From the NCBI RefSeq assembly GCF_030709675.1, contig NZ_JAUZQD010000026.1, positions 1 to 64,000 of the forward strand: a DNA stretch of 64,000 nucleotides, given 5' to 3'. The stretch comes from Symbioplanes lichenis. Lineage in GTDB: Bacteria > Actinomycetota > Actinomycetes > Mycobacteriales > Micromonosporaceae. The first letter of the stretch is position 1, and every line of letters starts with the position of its first letter. Of the stretch, positions 17,183 through 25,925 are shown piece by piece. The position numbers were made by a program, and so were the translations under genes. The notes under the pieces were generated by a model that saw only the letters and a list, made by a program, of their open reading frames with translations, made no database searches and had not been told where the DNA came from.

Positions 17183-18031
17183 ATGGCCCGGCGGGCGCGA
17201 CTGGACGCGGAGCTGGTGCGCCGCAAGCTGGCCCGGTCCCGGGAGCAGGCCGCCGCGCTGGTGGCCGCCGGGCGGGTGCAGGTGCGCGGGAGCGTGGCGG
17301 CCAAGGTCGCCACGATGATCGACCCGGCCGACCCGGTGGTGGTGACGGGCGAGGACCCCGCCGACGAGTACGTCTCGCGGGGCGCCCACAAGCTCGCCGG
17401 CGCCCTGGCCCGGTTCCCGCGGCTCGGCGTGGCCGGGCGGCGCTGCCTCGACGCGGGCGCCTCGACCGGCGGGTTCACCGACGTGCTGCTGCGCGCGGGG
17501 GCGGCGACGGTGTATGCCGTGGACGTGGGTTACGGACAGCTGGCGTGGCCGATCCGTACCGATGATCGGGTCGTCGTCATGGAACGCACCAACGTGCGCA
17601 CGCTGACGCCGGAGATGCTCGACGGCGCGGTGGACCTCACCGTGGCCGACCTGTCGTTCATCTCCCTGCGGCTCGTGCTGCCCGCGCTGGCCGCGTGCAC
17701 GGCGCCGGACGGGGATCTGGCGCTGATGGTCAAGCCGCAGTTCGAGGTGGGCAAGGAGCGGGTCGGTGCCGGGGGCGTGGTCCGCGACCCGGAGCTGCGG
17801 GCCTCCGCGGTGCTCGACGTGGCGGCAACCGGGGCCACTCTCGGGCTGGGCGTGGCGGCCGTCGCGGCGTCGCCGTTGCCGGGGCCCAGCGGCAACGTGG
17901 AGTTCTTCCTGTGGTTCCGCCGGGACGCGCCGCCGGTCGACGCCGACCGGGTGCACGCGGTGGTCGCCGCGGGGCCGTCGGGCGAGGTAGCTTCTGGCGC
18001 ACCGGTTTCGCCCCCTTTGGAGGACGTGTGA
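17183..18031 (+). CDS. tlyA: TlyA family rRNA 2'-O-methyltransferase
   Basis: 282 residues. An N-terminal S4 RNA-binding domain (residues 1-60, RLDAELVRRKLARSREQA) is followed by a Rossmann methyltransferase domain with SAM loop LDAGASTGGFTDVLL and the motif ADLSFISLRLVLPAL. TlyA methylates 16S and 23S rRNA cytidines and is needed for capreomycin sensitivity in mycobacteria. The start is ATG after AAAGG. Gene order tlyA-nadK-recN-steA-mctB is the same as in Mycobacterium tuberculosis. Confidence 0.93.
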   Translation: MARRARLDAELVRRKLARSREQAAALVAAGRVQVRGSVAAKVATMIDPADPVVVTGEDPADEYVSRGAHKLAGALARFPRLGVAGRRCLDAGASTGGFTDVLLRAGAATVYAVDVGYGQLAWPIRTDDRVVVMERTNVRTLTPEMLDGAVDLTVADLSFISLRLVLPALAACTAPDGDLALMVKPQFEVGKERVGAGGVVRDPELRASAVLDVAATGATLGLGVAAVAASPLPGPSGNVEFFLWFRRDAPPVDADRVHAVVAAGPSGEVASGAPVSPPLEDV

Positions 18032-18075
18032 CGCGCTTGGCACAGTTGGTGTTGGTCCGGGAGGGCGTCCGATGA
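18028..18075 (+). CDS. Possible 15-residue peptide between tlyA and nadK
   Basis: A GTG at 18028 lies five bases after a perfect GGAGG, overlaps the tlyA stop, and opens a 16-codon frame (VTRLAQLVLVREGVR). Its TGA overlaps the nadK ATG. The arrangement would carry ribosomes from tlyA into nadK. It may simply be a coupling device and not a functional peptide; only conservation could tell. Confidence 0.35.
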   Translation: MTRLAQLVLVREGVR

Positions 18076-18959
18076 GCCGCTCGGCGTTGCTGGTCACCCA
18101 CACCGGGCGCCGGCAGAGCACGCAGCACGCGCAGACGGTCGCGCAGGACCTCGTCGCCAACGGCTTCGAGGTGCGGGTCGTCGCCGAGGAGGTCGACGAT
18201 CTCGAGCTGCCGCCCGGCGTGACCCCGGTGGACGGTCCCGACGCGGCCGACGGCGTCGAGATCGTCTTCGCGCTCGGCGGCGACGGCACGTTCCTGCGCG
18301 CGGCGGAGCTGGCCCGGCCGGTCAAGGCGCCGCTGCTCGGCATCAACCTGGGCAAGGTCGGCTTCCTGGCCGAGGTCGAGCTGCACACCATCGACCAGAC
18401 CGTCAAGGACATCGTCGCCGGCGACTACACGGTGGACGAGCGGCTCACCCTCGACGTGCGCGCGGAGTACGACGGCCGGCTCATCGCCGAGTCCTGGGCG
18501 CTCAACGAGGTCAGCGTCGAGAAGGGCCAGCGCGCCCAGATGCTCGAGCTGCTCGTCGACGTCGACGGCCGGCCGCTGTCCCGCTACGGCTGCGACGGTG
18601 TCGTGTGCGCCACACCGACCGGCTCGACCGCGTACGCCTTCTCAGCCGGCGGCCCGGTCGTATGGCCCGAGGTCGAGGCGCTGCTGCTGGTCCCGATCAG
18701 CGCCCACGCCCTCTTCAGCAAGCCCATCGTCACCGCGCCGACCTCCACCTTCGTCCTGACGGTGGATCCCTACACCTCTTTCGCCACCATGTGCTGCGAC
18801 GGGCGGCGCACCTGGGACCTGCCCCCGGGCGCCCAGGTCACCGTCCAACGCGGAGACCTCCCCGTCCGCCTGGTCAGGCTCGCGCCCCGGCCCTTCACCG
18901 ACACCCTCGTCGCGAAGTTCCACCTGCCGGTCGAGGGCTGGCGCGGCGGCCGCCGCTGA
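18072..18959 (+). CDS. nadK: NAD kinase
   Basis: 295 residues. It makes NADP from NAD using ATP or polyphosphate. The diagnostic GGDGT motif is in FALGGDGTFLRAAEL (about residue 72), NLGKVGFLAE follows, and TPTGSTAYAFSAGGP is the second conserved site. Length is normal for the family. It sits in the conserved tlyA-nadK-recN cluster and begins at an ATG overlapping a preceding stop. Confidence 0.95.
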   Translation: MSRSALLVTHTGRRQSTQHAQTVAQDLVANGFEVRVVAEEVDDLELPPGVTPVDGPDAADGVEIVFALGGDGTFLRAAELARPVKAPLLGINLGKVGFLAEVELHTIDQTVKDIVAGDYTVDERLTLDVRAEYDGRLIAESWALNEVSVEKGQRAQMLELLVDVDGRPLSRYGCDGVVCATPTGSTAYAFSAGGPVVWPEVEALLLVPISAHALFSKPIVTAPTSTFVLTVDPYTSFATMCCDGRRTWDLPPGAQVTVQRGDLPVRLVRLAPRPFTDTLVAKFHLPVEGWRGGRR

Positions 18960-18975
18960 CCTGCCCGGTGGGCAA

Positions 18976-18998
18976 TTGTCGGTCGGCACCGATACTGT
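18976..18998 (+). promoter_or_regulatory. PafBC/RecA-NDp type DNA-damage promoter of recN
   Basis: TTGTCGGTC (18976-18984), eight bases, then TACTGT (18993-18998) matches the actinobacterial RecA-NDp consensus TTGTCRGTG-N8-TAnnnT at all but one position. The recN GTG lies 7 nt beyond the hexamer, so transcription probably begins at the start codon itself, giving a leaderless mRNA. In mycobacteria such promoters are LexA-independent and need PafBC. Confidence 0.72.
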
Positions 18999-19005
18999 CT
19001 GCCCT

Positions 19006-20745
19006 GTGCTGGAGGAACTTCGCATCACCGGGCTCGGCGTCATCGACGACACGACGCTGCGGCTCACCGCGGGCATGAACGCGATCACCGGGGAGACGGG
19101 CGCGGGCAAGACGATGGTGGTGACCGGGCTGGGCCTGCTGTTCGGCGGCCGGGCCGACGCCGGGCGGGTGCGCTCCGACCCGGGCCGCGCGATGGTCGAG
19201 GGCCGGCTGACACTCGACGGCGCCGACGCGCTGCAGACGCGCATCACCGACGCCGGCGGTGAGCTCGACGACGACGGGTCGGTGCTGCTCAGCCGCACGG
19301 TGACCATCGAGGGCCGCTCGCGGGCGCACGTCGGCGGGCGCAGCATGCCCGTCGCGATGCTCGGCGAGGTCGGCGAGCACCTGGTGGCCGTGCACGGGCA
19401 GCAGGACCAGCTGCGCATTTTGCGGCCGGCCGAGCAGCGCGGTCAGCTCGACCGCTATGCCGGGCCGGAGCACGAGAAGCTGCTGGAGAGCTATCGCCAG
19501 GCCTATGCGCAGTGGCGGGCCGTGGTCGACGACCTGGCCGACCGGCGGCGCAATGCCCGCGAGCGCAGCCAGGAGGCCGACCTGCTCAAGCTCGGCCTCG
19601 ACGAGATCAGCCGGGTCGACCCGCAGCCCGGCGAGGACGACGACCTCAAGGCCGAGGTGCAGCGGCTGGAGCACGCCGAGGGTCTGCGCACGGCGGCGGC
19701 GCTGGCGGCCCAGGCCCTCGCGGGCGGGGTCGAGGCGACCGACGAGACCCCGGACGCGACCGGGCTGATCGGCACCGCGCGGCGCACGCTCGAGGCGCAG
19801 GCCGGGGTCGACCCCGCGCTCGGCGAGCTGGCCGCCCGGGTCGAGGAGGCCGCGACCCTGGTCGGCGACGTCGCCTCGGAGCTGTCGGCCTATCTGGGCA
19901 CGCTCGACGCGGACCCGGCCCGGCTGGAGGCGATCTACGAGCGGCGGGCGGCGCTGCGCGCGCTCACCCGGAAATACGCCGACGACGTCGAGGGCGTCAT
20001 CGCGTGGGCCGAGCACGCCCGCACCCGGCTGGCGGCGCTGGACACCTCCGACGAGCTGCTCGACGAGCTCGACAAGGAGCGGCTGCGGCTGGCGGCGCAG
20101 GTCGCCGAGCTGGCCGGGCGGCTGACCGCGGCCCGCACCGAGGCGGCTTCGCGGTTCGGCGACGAGGTGAGCGTCGAGCTGGCCGGGCTGGCGATGCCGC
20201 ACGCGCGGGTGGAGATCGTGGTGCTGCCGCGCACGGCGGGCCGCGACGAGCCGGCGATCGACGACCTGGCGGTGGGCCCGGACGGCGCCGACGAGATCGA
20301 GATCCGGCTGATCGCGCACCCCGGCGCCCCCGCGCTGCCGCTGCAGAAGGGCGCGTCCGGCGGCGAGCTGTCCCGGGTCATGCTGGCCATCGAGGTCGTC
20401 TTCGCCGGCGCCGGCGGCCCGCCGACCCTGGTCTTCGACGAGGTCGACGCGGGCGTGGGCGGCCAGGCGGCGGTGGAGATCGGGCGGCGGCTGGCGCGGC
20501 TGGCGCGTACCCATCAGGTGCTGGTCGTGACCCACCTGCCGCAGGTGGCCGCGTTCGCCGACCGGCACCTGGTCGTGGCCAAGGACACCGGTGGCGCGAT
20601 CACCACCAGCGGGGTGAAGATCGTGGAGGAGACCGATCGGGCCCGGGAGCTGGCGCGCATGCTCGCCGGTCTGCCCGACTCGGATCTGGGCATCGCGCAC
20701 GCCGAGGAGCTGCTCGCGGTGGCCGACAGGGAGAAGCGGGGCTGA
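19006..20745 (+). CDS. recN: DNA repair protein RecN
   Basis: 579 residues from GTG at 19006 (VLEELRITGLGVID). SMC-like ATPase for double-strand break repair. Walker A is ITGETGAGKTMV at the N-terminus, the central third is coiled coil, and the C-terminal half holds the signature SGGELSRVMLAIE and Walker B TLVFDEVDAGVGG, followed by VTHLPQVAA. The upstream in-frame GTG at 18976 is inside the promoter and is rejected as start. Expression is probably damage-inducible through the PafBC-type promoter. Confidence 0.94.
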   Translation: MLEELRITGLGVIDDTTLRLTAGMNAITGETGAGKTMVVTGLGLLFGGRADAGRVRSDPGRAMVEGRLTLDGADALQTRITDAGGELDDDGSVLLSRTVTIEGRSRAHVGGRSMPVAMLGEVGEHLVAVHGQQDQLRILRPAEQRGQLDRYAGPEHEKLLESYRQAYAQWRAVVDDLADRRRNARERSQEADLLKLGLDEISRVDPQPGEDDDLKAEVQRLEHAEGLRTAAALAAQALAGGVEATDETPDATGLIGTARRTLEAQAGVDPALGELAARVEEAATLVGDVASELSAYLGTLDADPARLEAIYERRAALRALTRKYADDVEGVIAWAEHARTRLAALDTSDELLDELDKERLRLAAQVAELAGRLTAARTEAASRFGDEVSVELAGLAMPHARVEIVVLPRTAGRDEPAIDDLAVGPDGADEIEIRLIAHPGAPALPLQKGASGGELSRVMLAIEVVFAGAGGPPTLVFDEVDAGVGGQAAVEIGRRLARLARTHQVLVVTHLPQVAAFADRHLVVAKDTGGAITTSGVKIVEETDRARELARMLAGLPDSDLGIAHAEELLAVADREKRG

Positions 20746-20861
20746 CGCTGAGTCACCCCGCCACGGGGATAGCGGGGCATTCACGAGATTTGCCCCTTTC
20801 GGGGGTGACCTTGTGCATGTCGCGTGCGAAGCGCTCGACCCGTCGTGTCAGGATGGCCGGG

Positions 20862-22040
20862 ATGCGACTTCCCACCTTGCGCCGGACCCGCACCGCCGAA
20901 CCAGGGGGCCTGTCCGGCACCGCCCGCCTCGACCGCCGCACCAAGCGGCTGGTCGGGCGCTTGCGGCCGGGTGACATCGCCGTCATCGACCACGTCGACA
21001 TCGACCGGGTGGCCGCCGACTCGCTGGTGGCCGTCGGCGTCGCGGCGGTGCTCAACGCCAAGCCGTCCATCTCCGGGCGCTACCCCAACCTCGGCCCCGA
21101 GGTGCTGATCCAGGCCGGCATCGTGCTGATCGACGACCTCGGCGAGGAGGTCTTCGACGGGCTCAGCGAGGGCGCCCTGGTCAGCATCGACAACGACACC
21201 GTGCTGCTCGACGGCGAGCCCGTCGCCACCGGCATCCGGCAGGACGCCGAGAGCGTCGCCCAGTCCATGGCCGATGCCCGCGAGGGCCTGTCGGTGCAGC
21301 TCGAGGCGTTCGCGGCGAACACCATGGAATACCTCAAGCAGGAGCGCGAGCTGCTGCTCGACGGCGTCGGCGTGCCCGACGTGGCCACGCGCATCGCCGG
21401 GCGGCACGCGCTGATCGTGGTGCGCGGCTACGACTACAAGGCCGACCTCGACGTGCTGCGGCCCTACATCCGCGAGTTCAAACCGGTGCTCATCGGCGTG
21501 GACGGCGGCGCGGACGCGCTCGTGGAGTCCGGCTACACCCCCGACATGATCATCGGGGACATGGACTCGGTCACCGACGACGTGCTGCGCTGCGGGGCCG
21601 AGGTCATCGTGCACGCCTATCCCGACGGGCGCGCCCCGGGCCTGAGCCGCGTGCACGGCCTCGGCGTCGAGGCGACCACCTTCCCGGCCGCCGCCACCAG
21701 CGAGGACCTCGCGATGCTGCTGGCCGACGACAAGGGCGCCTCGATGATCGTGGCCGTCGGCACCCACGCCAACCTGGTCGAGTTCCTCGACAAGGGCCGC
21801 GGCGGCATGGCCTCCACCTTCCTCACCCGGCTCAAGGTCGGCGGCAAGCTGGTCGACGCCAAGGGCGTGAGCCGGCTCTACAAGCAGAACATCTCCTCGT
21901 CCTCGCTGGTGCTGCTGGTGCTCTCGGCGATCGCGGCGCTCGCCTCCGCGGTGGCCGTCTCGACCATCGGCCGGGCCTATCTCTCCGTGGTGTCCGAGTG
22001 GTGGGACAATCTGGTCTTCCAGTTAGGACAGCTCTTCTGA
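20862..22040 (+). CDS. steA: SteA-like cytokinetic protein (thiamin pyrophosphokinase fold)
   Basis: 392 residues from ATG 20862; in-frame ATGs at 20853 and 20817 are alternatives. The N-terminal domain contains RLRPGDIAVIDHVDIDRVAADSL. The middle resembles thiamin pyrophosphokinases (VLIGVDGGADALVESGYTPDMIIGDMDSV). A single membrane segment lies near the C-terminus (LVLLVLSAIAALASAVA). In Corynebacterium the orthologue SteA acts with SteB in cell separation. The next gene is the mctB/steB homologue, in line with a joint membrane complex. Confidence 0.85.
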   Translation: MRLPTLRRTRTAEPGGLSGTARLDRRTKRLVGRLRPGDIAVIDHVDIDRVAADSLVAVGVAAVLNAKPSISGRYPNLGPEVLIQAGIVLIDDLGEEVFDGLSEGALVSIDNDTVLLDGEPVATGIRQDAESVAQSMADAREGLSVQLEAFAANTMEYLKQERELLLDGVGVPDVATRIAGRHALIVVRGYDYKADLDVLRPYIREFKPVLIGVDGGADALVESGYTPDMIIGDMDSVTDDVLRCGAEVIVHAYPDGRAPGLSRVHGLGVEATTFPAAATSEDLAMLLADDKGASMIVAVGTHANLVEFLDKGRGGMASTFLTRLKVGGKLVDAKGVSRLYKQNISSSSLVLLVLSAIAALASAVAVSTIGRAYLSVVSEWWDNLVFQLGQLF

Positions 22041-22068
22041 CCCGCGATTTGGACCAAGAGGCATTGGC

Positions 22069-22998
22069 GTGATCAACTTCCGGTACCACGTGGTGTCCCT
22101 CACCGCGGTCTTCCTCGCCCTCGCCATCGGTCTGGTGGTCGGCACCGCCGCGCTCAACGGCCCGGTGGCCGACACCCTCAAGGACCGGGTCGACGCGCTG
22201 AGCAAGGACAACAGCAACTACCGCGCCCAGGCCAACCAGTACCAGGACGAGCTCAACCGCAGCCAGGACTACGTCACCGAGCTGGCCCCGGCACTGCTCA
22301 ACGGCAAGCTCACCGGCCGCCGCCTCGCGGTCGTCACCCTGCCCAGCGGCAAGGACTACACCGACGGCGTGGTCGCCATGCTCAAGGTCGCCGGCGCCAC
22401 GATCACCGGCCAGGTCACGATCGAGGACAAGTTCTTCGACCCCGCCAACGTCTACGAGCTGCTCGAGCTGGCCGAGAAGGCATCCCAGCCCACCGTGCCG
22501 GTCGAGGGCCTCCCGCTCAACAGCGACGGCGTCGAGACCTCGAGCGCGCTGCTGGCCGTCGCCCTGCTCAGCAAGCCCGTCCCGGTCACCGAGGCCGACC
22601 TGACCTCGGTGCTGACCGCCTACACCGAGCCCGGCTACATCTCGGTCTCCGACAACATCACCGGCGCCGCCGACGCGACCGTGGTCATCTCGGGCCTCCC
22701 GCCGATCGACCAGGACGCCGCCCGCAAGAATCAGAACGCGGTCAAGCTGACCGACCAGTTCCACACCAGCCACCCGGTCGTGGTGGCGGGCAACGGCATC
22801 GGCGACGGCAACCTCGTCTCCGAGATCCGCAACGACCCGACCCTGGTCAAGGACATCTCCACGGTCGACAACGCCAGCACCGCCCAGGGCCAGCTCACCA
22901 CCGCCCTGACCGCGGTCGAGCGGGTCGTCGCGGGCAAGGTCGGCCAGTACGGCCTCTCCGCGGGCGCCACCTCCCAGGTCCCCAAGACCGCCGGCTGA
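22069..22998 (+). CDS. mctB: MctB/SteB-like copper transporter family protein
   Basis: 309 residues from a GTG (MINFRYHVVSLTAVFLALAIG). One N-terminal membrane anchor is followed by a short coiled coil (DTLKDRVDALSKDNSNYRAQ) and an extracytoplasmic alpha/beta domain. The family includes mycobacterial MctB, linked to copper tolerance, and corynebacterial SteB, linked to cell separation through SteA. Gene order favours the SteAB role, and no Cys/Met-rich copper site stands out. Confidence 0.85.
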   Translation: MINFRYHVVSLTAVFLALAIGLVVGTAALNGPVADTLKDRVDALSKDNSNYRAQANQYQDELNRSQDYVTELAPALLNGKLTGRRLAVVTLPSGKDYTDGVVAMLKVAGATITGQVTIEDKFFDPANVYELLELAEKASQPTVPVEGLPLNSDGVETSSALLAVALLSKPVPVTEADLTSVLTAYTEPGYISVSDNITGAADATVVISGLPPIDQDAARKNQNAVKLTDQFHTSHPVVVAGNGIGDGNLVSEIRNDPTLVKDISTVDNASTAQGQLTTALTAVERVVAGKVGQYGLSAGATSQVPKTAG

Positions 22999-23034
22999 CC
23001 CGGCGGCGGGCGCTGCCGCCCCGGTTCCCGAGCC

Positions 23035-23071
23035 GGCCGGGCGACCTGGCGGCCGGCGCTGCCGCCCGGCC
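23035..23071. terminator. Hairpin between convergent mctB and MFS genes
   Basis: A 9-bp GC stem (23035-23043 with 23063-23071) lies in an 82-bp convergent gap that also holds a repeated GGCGCTGCCGCC-like element. It probably ends transcription from both sides. No T-tract is present. Confidence 0.45.
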
Positions 23072-23080
23072 CCGCCGACT

Positions 23081-24307
23081 TCACCGGCCGGCGCGGAGCA
23101 GAACCAGTGCGAGCAGTGCGGCGACGGCGTAGGCGCCCGCCTGCACCTCGAGCAGCGGCAGCGTGCCGGCGGCGCCCTGCAGGGCTCCGGCGGCGAGCAG
23201 GCCGAGCACCTGTCCGGCCGCCTGGGCGAGACCGAAGGCGGCGAAGGCACTGCCGCGCCGATGGTCGCCCGACGCCCGTTGCAGCAGGCTGGTCAGTCCG
23301 GCGCCCATCAGGACTCCCGGCGCGCCCATGACGGCGAACAGCACTCCGTAGACCGCGACCGTGTGCGTGACGAACGACAGGTTCCACGTCAGCGCGGTGA
23401 GAAGGGTGAAGACCACGCAGCCGGCGACGGTCAGCCGCCGGATGTCGAGGCGGGCGCCGAGCAGGCCGAGGACGAGGCCGGCGGCGATGGCGCCGATGGC
23501 CTGGACGCCGCGGAGCACGCCCACGTCGGCTGCGGCGCCGCCGAGCACGTCGGTGACGAAGAAGACGAAGAGCAGTACGAACAGGCCCTGCGCGACCGAC
23601 GCGACGAAGGCCACCGCGATCGGGGCGCGGCTTGCCGGATCGGCCAGCACGCCGAGCAGGCCGCCGCGGGGAGCACGGGCCGGTTCGGTCGCCCGGCCGC
23701 CGTCCGCCCGGATGCCGCCTGACCAGGGCAGGGTGGCGACGAGGGCGGCGGCGATCACGTAGGTGGCGATGTCCGCCAGGACGACGCCGCCCAGTCCGGC
23801 CACGGCGAGGAGCACGCCGCCGAGCGGGCCGCCCACGATGCGTCCCAGGTCGTTGTTGAGTCCGACGAGGGCGTTCGCGGAGACGGCGCGATCGGGGCCG
23901 ACGAGCCCGGGCAGCATCGCGTTCTTGGCGGGCTCGAAGAACGCGGCGAAGGTCGCGTGCGCCACGATCACGCCGTAGAGCAGCGGCAGGTCGGCCCGGT
24001 CGTGCACGGCGAGCAGCGGCAGCAGTGAGCCGGCCTGGGCGAGGATCGCGACGAGCATGATCCGCCGGCGCGGGAGGCGGTCGGCGAGGCGGCCCGCGAT
24101 CGGGGCGAGCAGGACGGGCGGCGCCAGTTCGAGCAGGAAGGCGAACGAGGTGCCCAGGGCCGAGCCGGTCAGGTCGAGCACGACCAGCGGCAGGGCGATG
24201 AACAAGAGCCAGTCGCCGGCGTCGGACACCAGCCCGGCGATCCAGAGCCGGCGGAAGGCGGGCACGGCCAGCGCCGAGCCGGCGCGCGGCGGCGCCAGGG
24301 CGGTCAC
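23081..24307 (-). CDS. MFS transporter (enterobactin/multidrug exporter-like)
   Basis: 408 residues from a GTG that overlaps the regulator's stop (GTGA). About twelve hydrophobic segments are present, with an MFS signature between TM2 and TM3 (GRLADRLPRRRIML). The N-terminal FRRLWIAGLVSDAGDWLLF is typical of the MFS_3 group of drug or siderophore exporters. Co-translation with the ArsR-type repressor suggests inducible export; the substrate is unknown. Confidence 0.85.
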   Translation of the reverse strand: MTALAPPRAGSALAVPAFRRLWIAGLVSDAGDWLLFIALPLVVLDLTGSALGTSFAFLLELAPPVLLAPIAGRLADRLPRRRIMLVAILAQAGSLLPLLAVHDRADLPLLYGVIVAHATFAAFFEPAKNAMLPGLVGPDRAVSANALVGLNNDLGRIVGGPLGGVLLAVAGLGGVVLADIATYVIAAALVATLPWSGGIRADGGRATEPARAPRGGLLGVLADPASRAPIAVAFVASVAQGLFVLLFVFFVTDVLGGAAADVGVLRGVQAIGAIAAGLVLGLLGARLDIRRLTVAGCVVFTLLTALTWNLSFVTHTVAVYGVLFAVMGAPGVLMGAGLTSLLQRASGDHRRGSAFAAFGLAQAAGQVLGLLAAGALQGAAGTLPLLEVQAGAYAVAALLALVLLRAGR

Positions 24308-24855
24308 TGCGGCCCGAATCCCGGCCGGGGGAAGGCCATGAGCGAGAGGTGGACGTGCTCGGCGTCCGCGGGCGCGTCGGTGCGGGTGGCCGCGAGGTAG
24401 GGGCGCACCACGGCGTCGATGCGGCGCAGCACGTCGGCGAGCTCGTCCGGGGACAGGGTCAGACCCAGGCTCGCGTGCGAGTCCACGTCGCGCCAGCGCT
24501 CGGGCAGGGACGGCTGGCGGCGCAGGTACTCGCGGGCGAGGTGGTGGTCCAGCTCCACGGCGGCGGCGAGGACGGGGTTGGCGCCCTCCTCGGGGCCGGC
24601 GGTGAAGCCGGTGATGGTGGCGCGCCACGGCCGCGACCGGCCGTCGCCGGAGTCGTCCGGCTCGACGAGGCCGTGGGCCGCGAGCACCCGCAGGTGATAA
24701 CTGCAGTTCGACGGCGTGTCCCCGACGGCTCGCGCGCAGGCCGACGCCGTGGCGGGCCCGGACGACATGAGGTAGCCGAGGACGTCGAGGCGGACCGGGT
24801 GGGCGAGCGCGTCGACGACGGCGGGGTCGGTGAGCTGGGGGCGGCGTTCCTGCAC
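24304..24855 (-). CDS. ArsR/SmtB-type winged-helix repressor
   Basis: 183 residues from a GTG after GGAG. The N-terminal wHTH has the ArsR pattern DALAHPVRLDVLGYLMSSGPATASACARAVGDTPSNCSYHLRVLAAHGLV. No metal-binding CxC is present, so the inducer is probably not a metal. The C-terminal half is a helical extension. Two copies of a palindrome just upstream are likely its own operators, so it probably represses itself and the MFS gene. Confidence 0.85.
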   Translation of the reverse strand: MQERRPQLTDPAVVDALAHPVRLDVLGYLMSSGPATASACARAVGDTPSNCSYHLRVLAAHGLVEPDDSGDGRSRPWRATITGFTAGPEEGANPVLAAAVELDHHLAREYLRRQPSLPERWRDVDSHASLGLTLSPDELADVLRRIDAVVRPYLAATRTDAPADAEHVHLSLMAFPRPGFGPQ

Positions 24856-24866
24856 GGCGGCACTCC

Positions 24867-24889
24867 GATCTGAAAGGCTCTTTCAGATC
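24867..24889. promoter_or_regulatory. Perfect palindromic operator of the ArsR-MFS operon
   Basis: GATCTGAAAG, three bases, then CTTTCAGATC: a perfect 10-bp inverted repeat 12 bp upstream of the regulator start. It is much more A+T-rich than its surroundings, and a second copy lies 41 bp away centre to centre. Confidence 0.7.
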
Positions 24890-24910
24890 CTAGGACGGGC
24901 GGCGGAAAAC

Positions 24911-24930
24911 CTGCAAGGCTCTTTCAGATC
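24911..24930. promoter_or_regulatory. Second, imperfect copy of the ArsR operator
   Basis: CTGCAAG-GCT-CTTTCAGATC keeps the right half and spacer of the first operator, with a one-base change in the left half and loss of the outer GATC. The distance of 41 bp, about four helical turns, would allow two dimers on one face of the DNA. Confidence 0.6.
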
Positions 24931-25061
24931 GGCGGACACGCCGTGCGATCAGCGGGCCAGCCGGGCGGGGGACGGCGGGCACGCCGCGCGGGGGACGGCG
25001 GCGCGGACCGCCTAGACTCGGCGGTCGGTCGCCGTGGGTGTGGCTCGACAGGGGGTACGCG

Positions 25062-25925
25062 ATGGCCGGCAGGGGGACGTCGTCCGGGATCGGGGCGCTT
25101 GCCGCGCGGGCTGCGCTGGGGTGGATCCGGGCGGATCCGCGGGCCGGGCGGCTGGAGCGGACCAATTTCCATGGGCGGACGGTGACGCTCGCCGGGGGAC
25201 CCGCGATGGCGGCCGGGGCCACGATCGGGGCGGTCGCCGGGGCGCCGAGTCTCGCGGCGGCGGCCGCGGTGGTGACGGCGGGCGCCGCGAGCGGGGCGGT
25301 CGGGTTCTACGACGACATCGTGGGCAACCGGCCCGAGCAGAAGGCGGCCAAGGGCTTCCGGGGGCACCTCGGGGCGCTGAAGGAGGGGCGGGTCACCAGC
25401 GGGCTCGTCAAGATCGCCGGGGTGGGCGCCGCGAGCCTGGTGGCGTCGGCGCTGCTGGCGGGGGACCGGGGCGTGCGCGGGCACAAGCGCCGGCAGGACT
25501 CCGGCAAGCTCGCCCGGGCCACGGATGTGCTGCTCGGTGCCGGTGTCATCGCCGGCACGGCCAACCTGCTCAACCTGCTCGACCTCCGGCCCGGGCGGGC
25601 GATCAAGGCGGCCACGGTCATCGGGGTGCCGCTCGTGGCGGGCCGGGGCGGCGCGATGACCGCCGGGACGCTCGGGGCGGGCGCGGGGCTGGTCAAGGCC
25701 GACCTGGGCGAGGAGGTCATGCTCGGGGACGCCGGGGCGAACGCCCTCGGGGCGCTGCTCGGGGTGGCGCTCGCCGCGAAGACGGGACCGGCGGGGCGGG
25801 CGCTCGCGCTGACCGTGCTCGCCGGGCTGACCGCGGCCAGCGAGAAGGTCAGCTTCACCCAGGTCATCCAGGACACGCCGTGGTTGCGCGCCGCCGACGC
25901 GCTGGGCCGCCGCCCGGCCCCGTGA
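25062..25925 (+). CDS. MraY/WecA-like phospho-sugar transferase family protein
   Basis: 287 residues from ATG 25062 (GGGGGTACGC upstream). Resembles polyprenyl-phosphate sugar-1-phosphate transferases: FYDDIVGNR holds the Asp-Asp pair, KGFRGHLGALKEGRVTSGLVK is the next loop, and MLGDAGANALGALLG matches the GDxGxxxLG motif. It has only about six to seven hydrophobic segments and is shorter than WecA, so it may act on another lipid carrier. TAGACT at 25013 is a possible -10. Its stop overlaps the flippase start, implying a coupled envelope cassette. Confidence 0.78.
   Translation: MAGRGTSSGIGALAARAALGWIRADPRAGRLERTNFHGRTVTLAGGPAMAAGATIGAVAGAPSLAAAAAVVTAGAASGAVGFYDDIVGNRPEQKAAKGFRGHLGALKEGRVTSGLVKIAGVGAASLVASALLAGDRGVRGHKRRQDSGKLARATDVLLGAGVIAGTANLLNLLDLRPGRAIKAATVIGVPLVAGRGGAMTAGTLGAGAGLVKADLGEEVMLGDAGANALGALLGVALAAKTGPAGRALALTVLAGLTAASEKVSFTQVIQDTPWLRAADALGRRPAP

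Noticed and set aside
19512..20816. Long N-terminal extension of the SteA frame over recN
   Set aside because: Arg/Gly/Ala-rich sequence with no homology; SteA-like sequence begins at about 20862.
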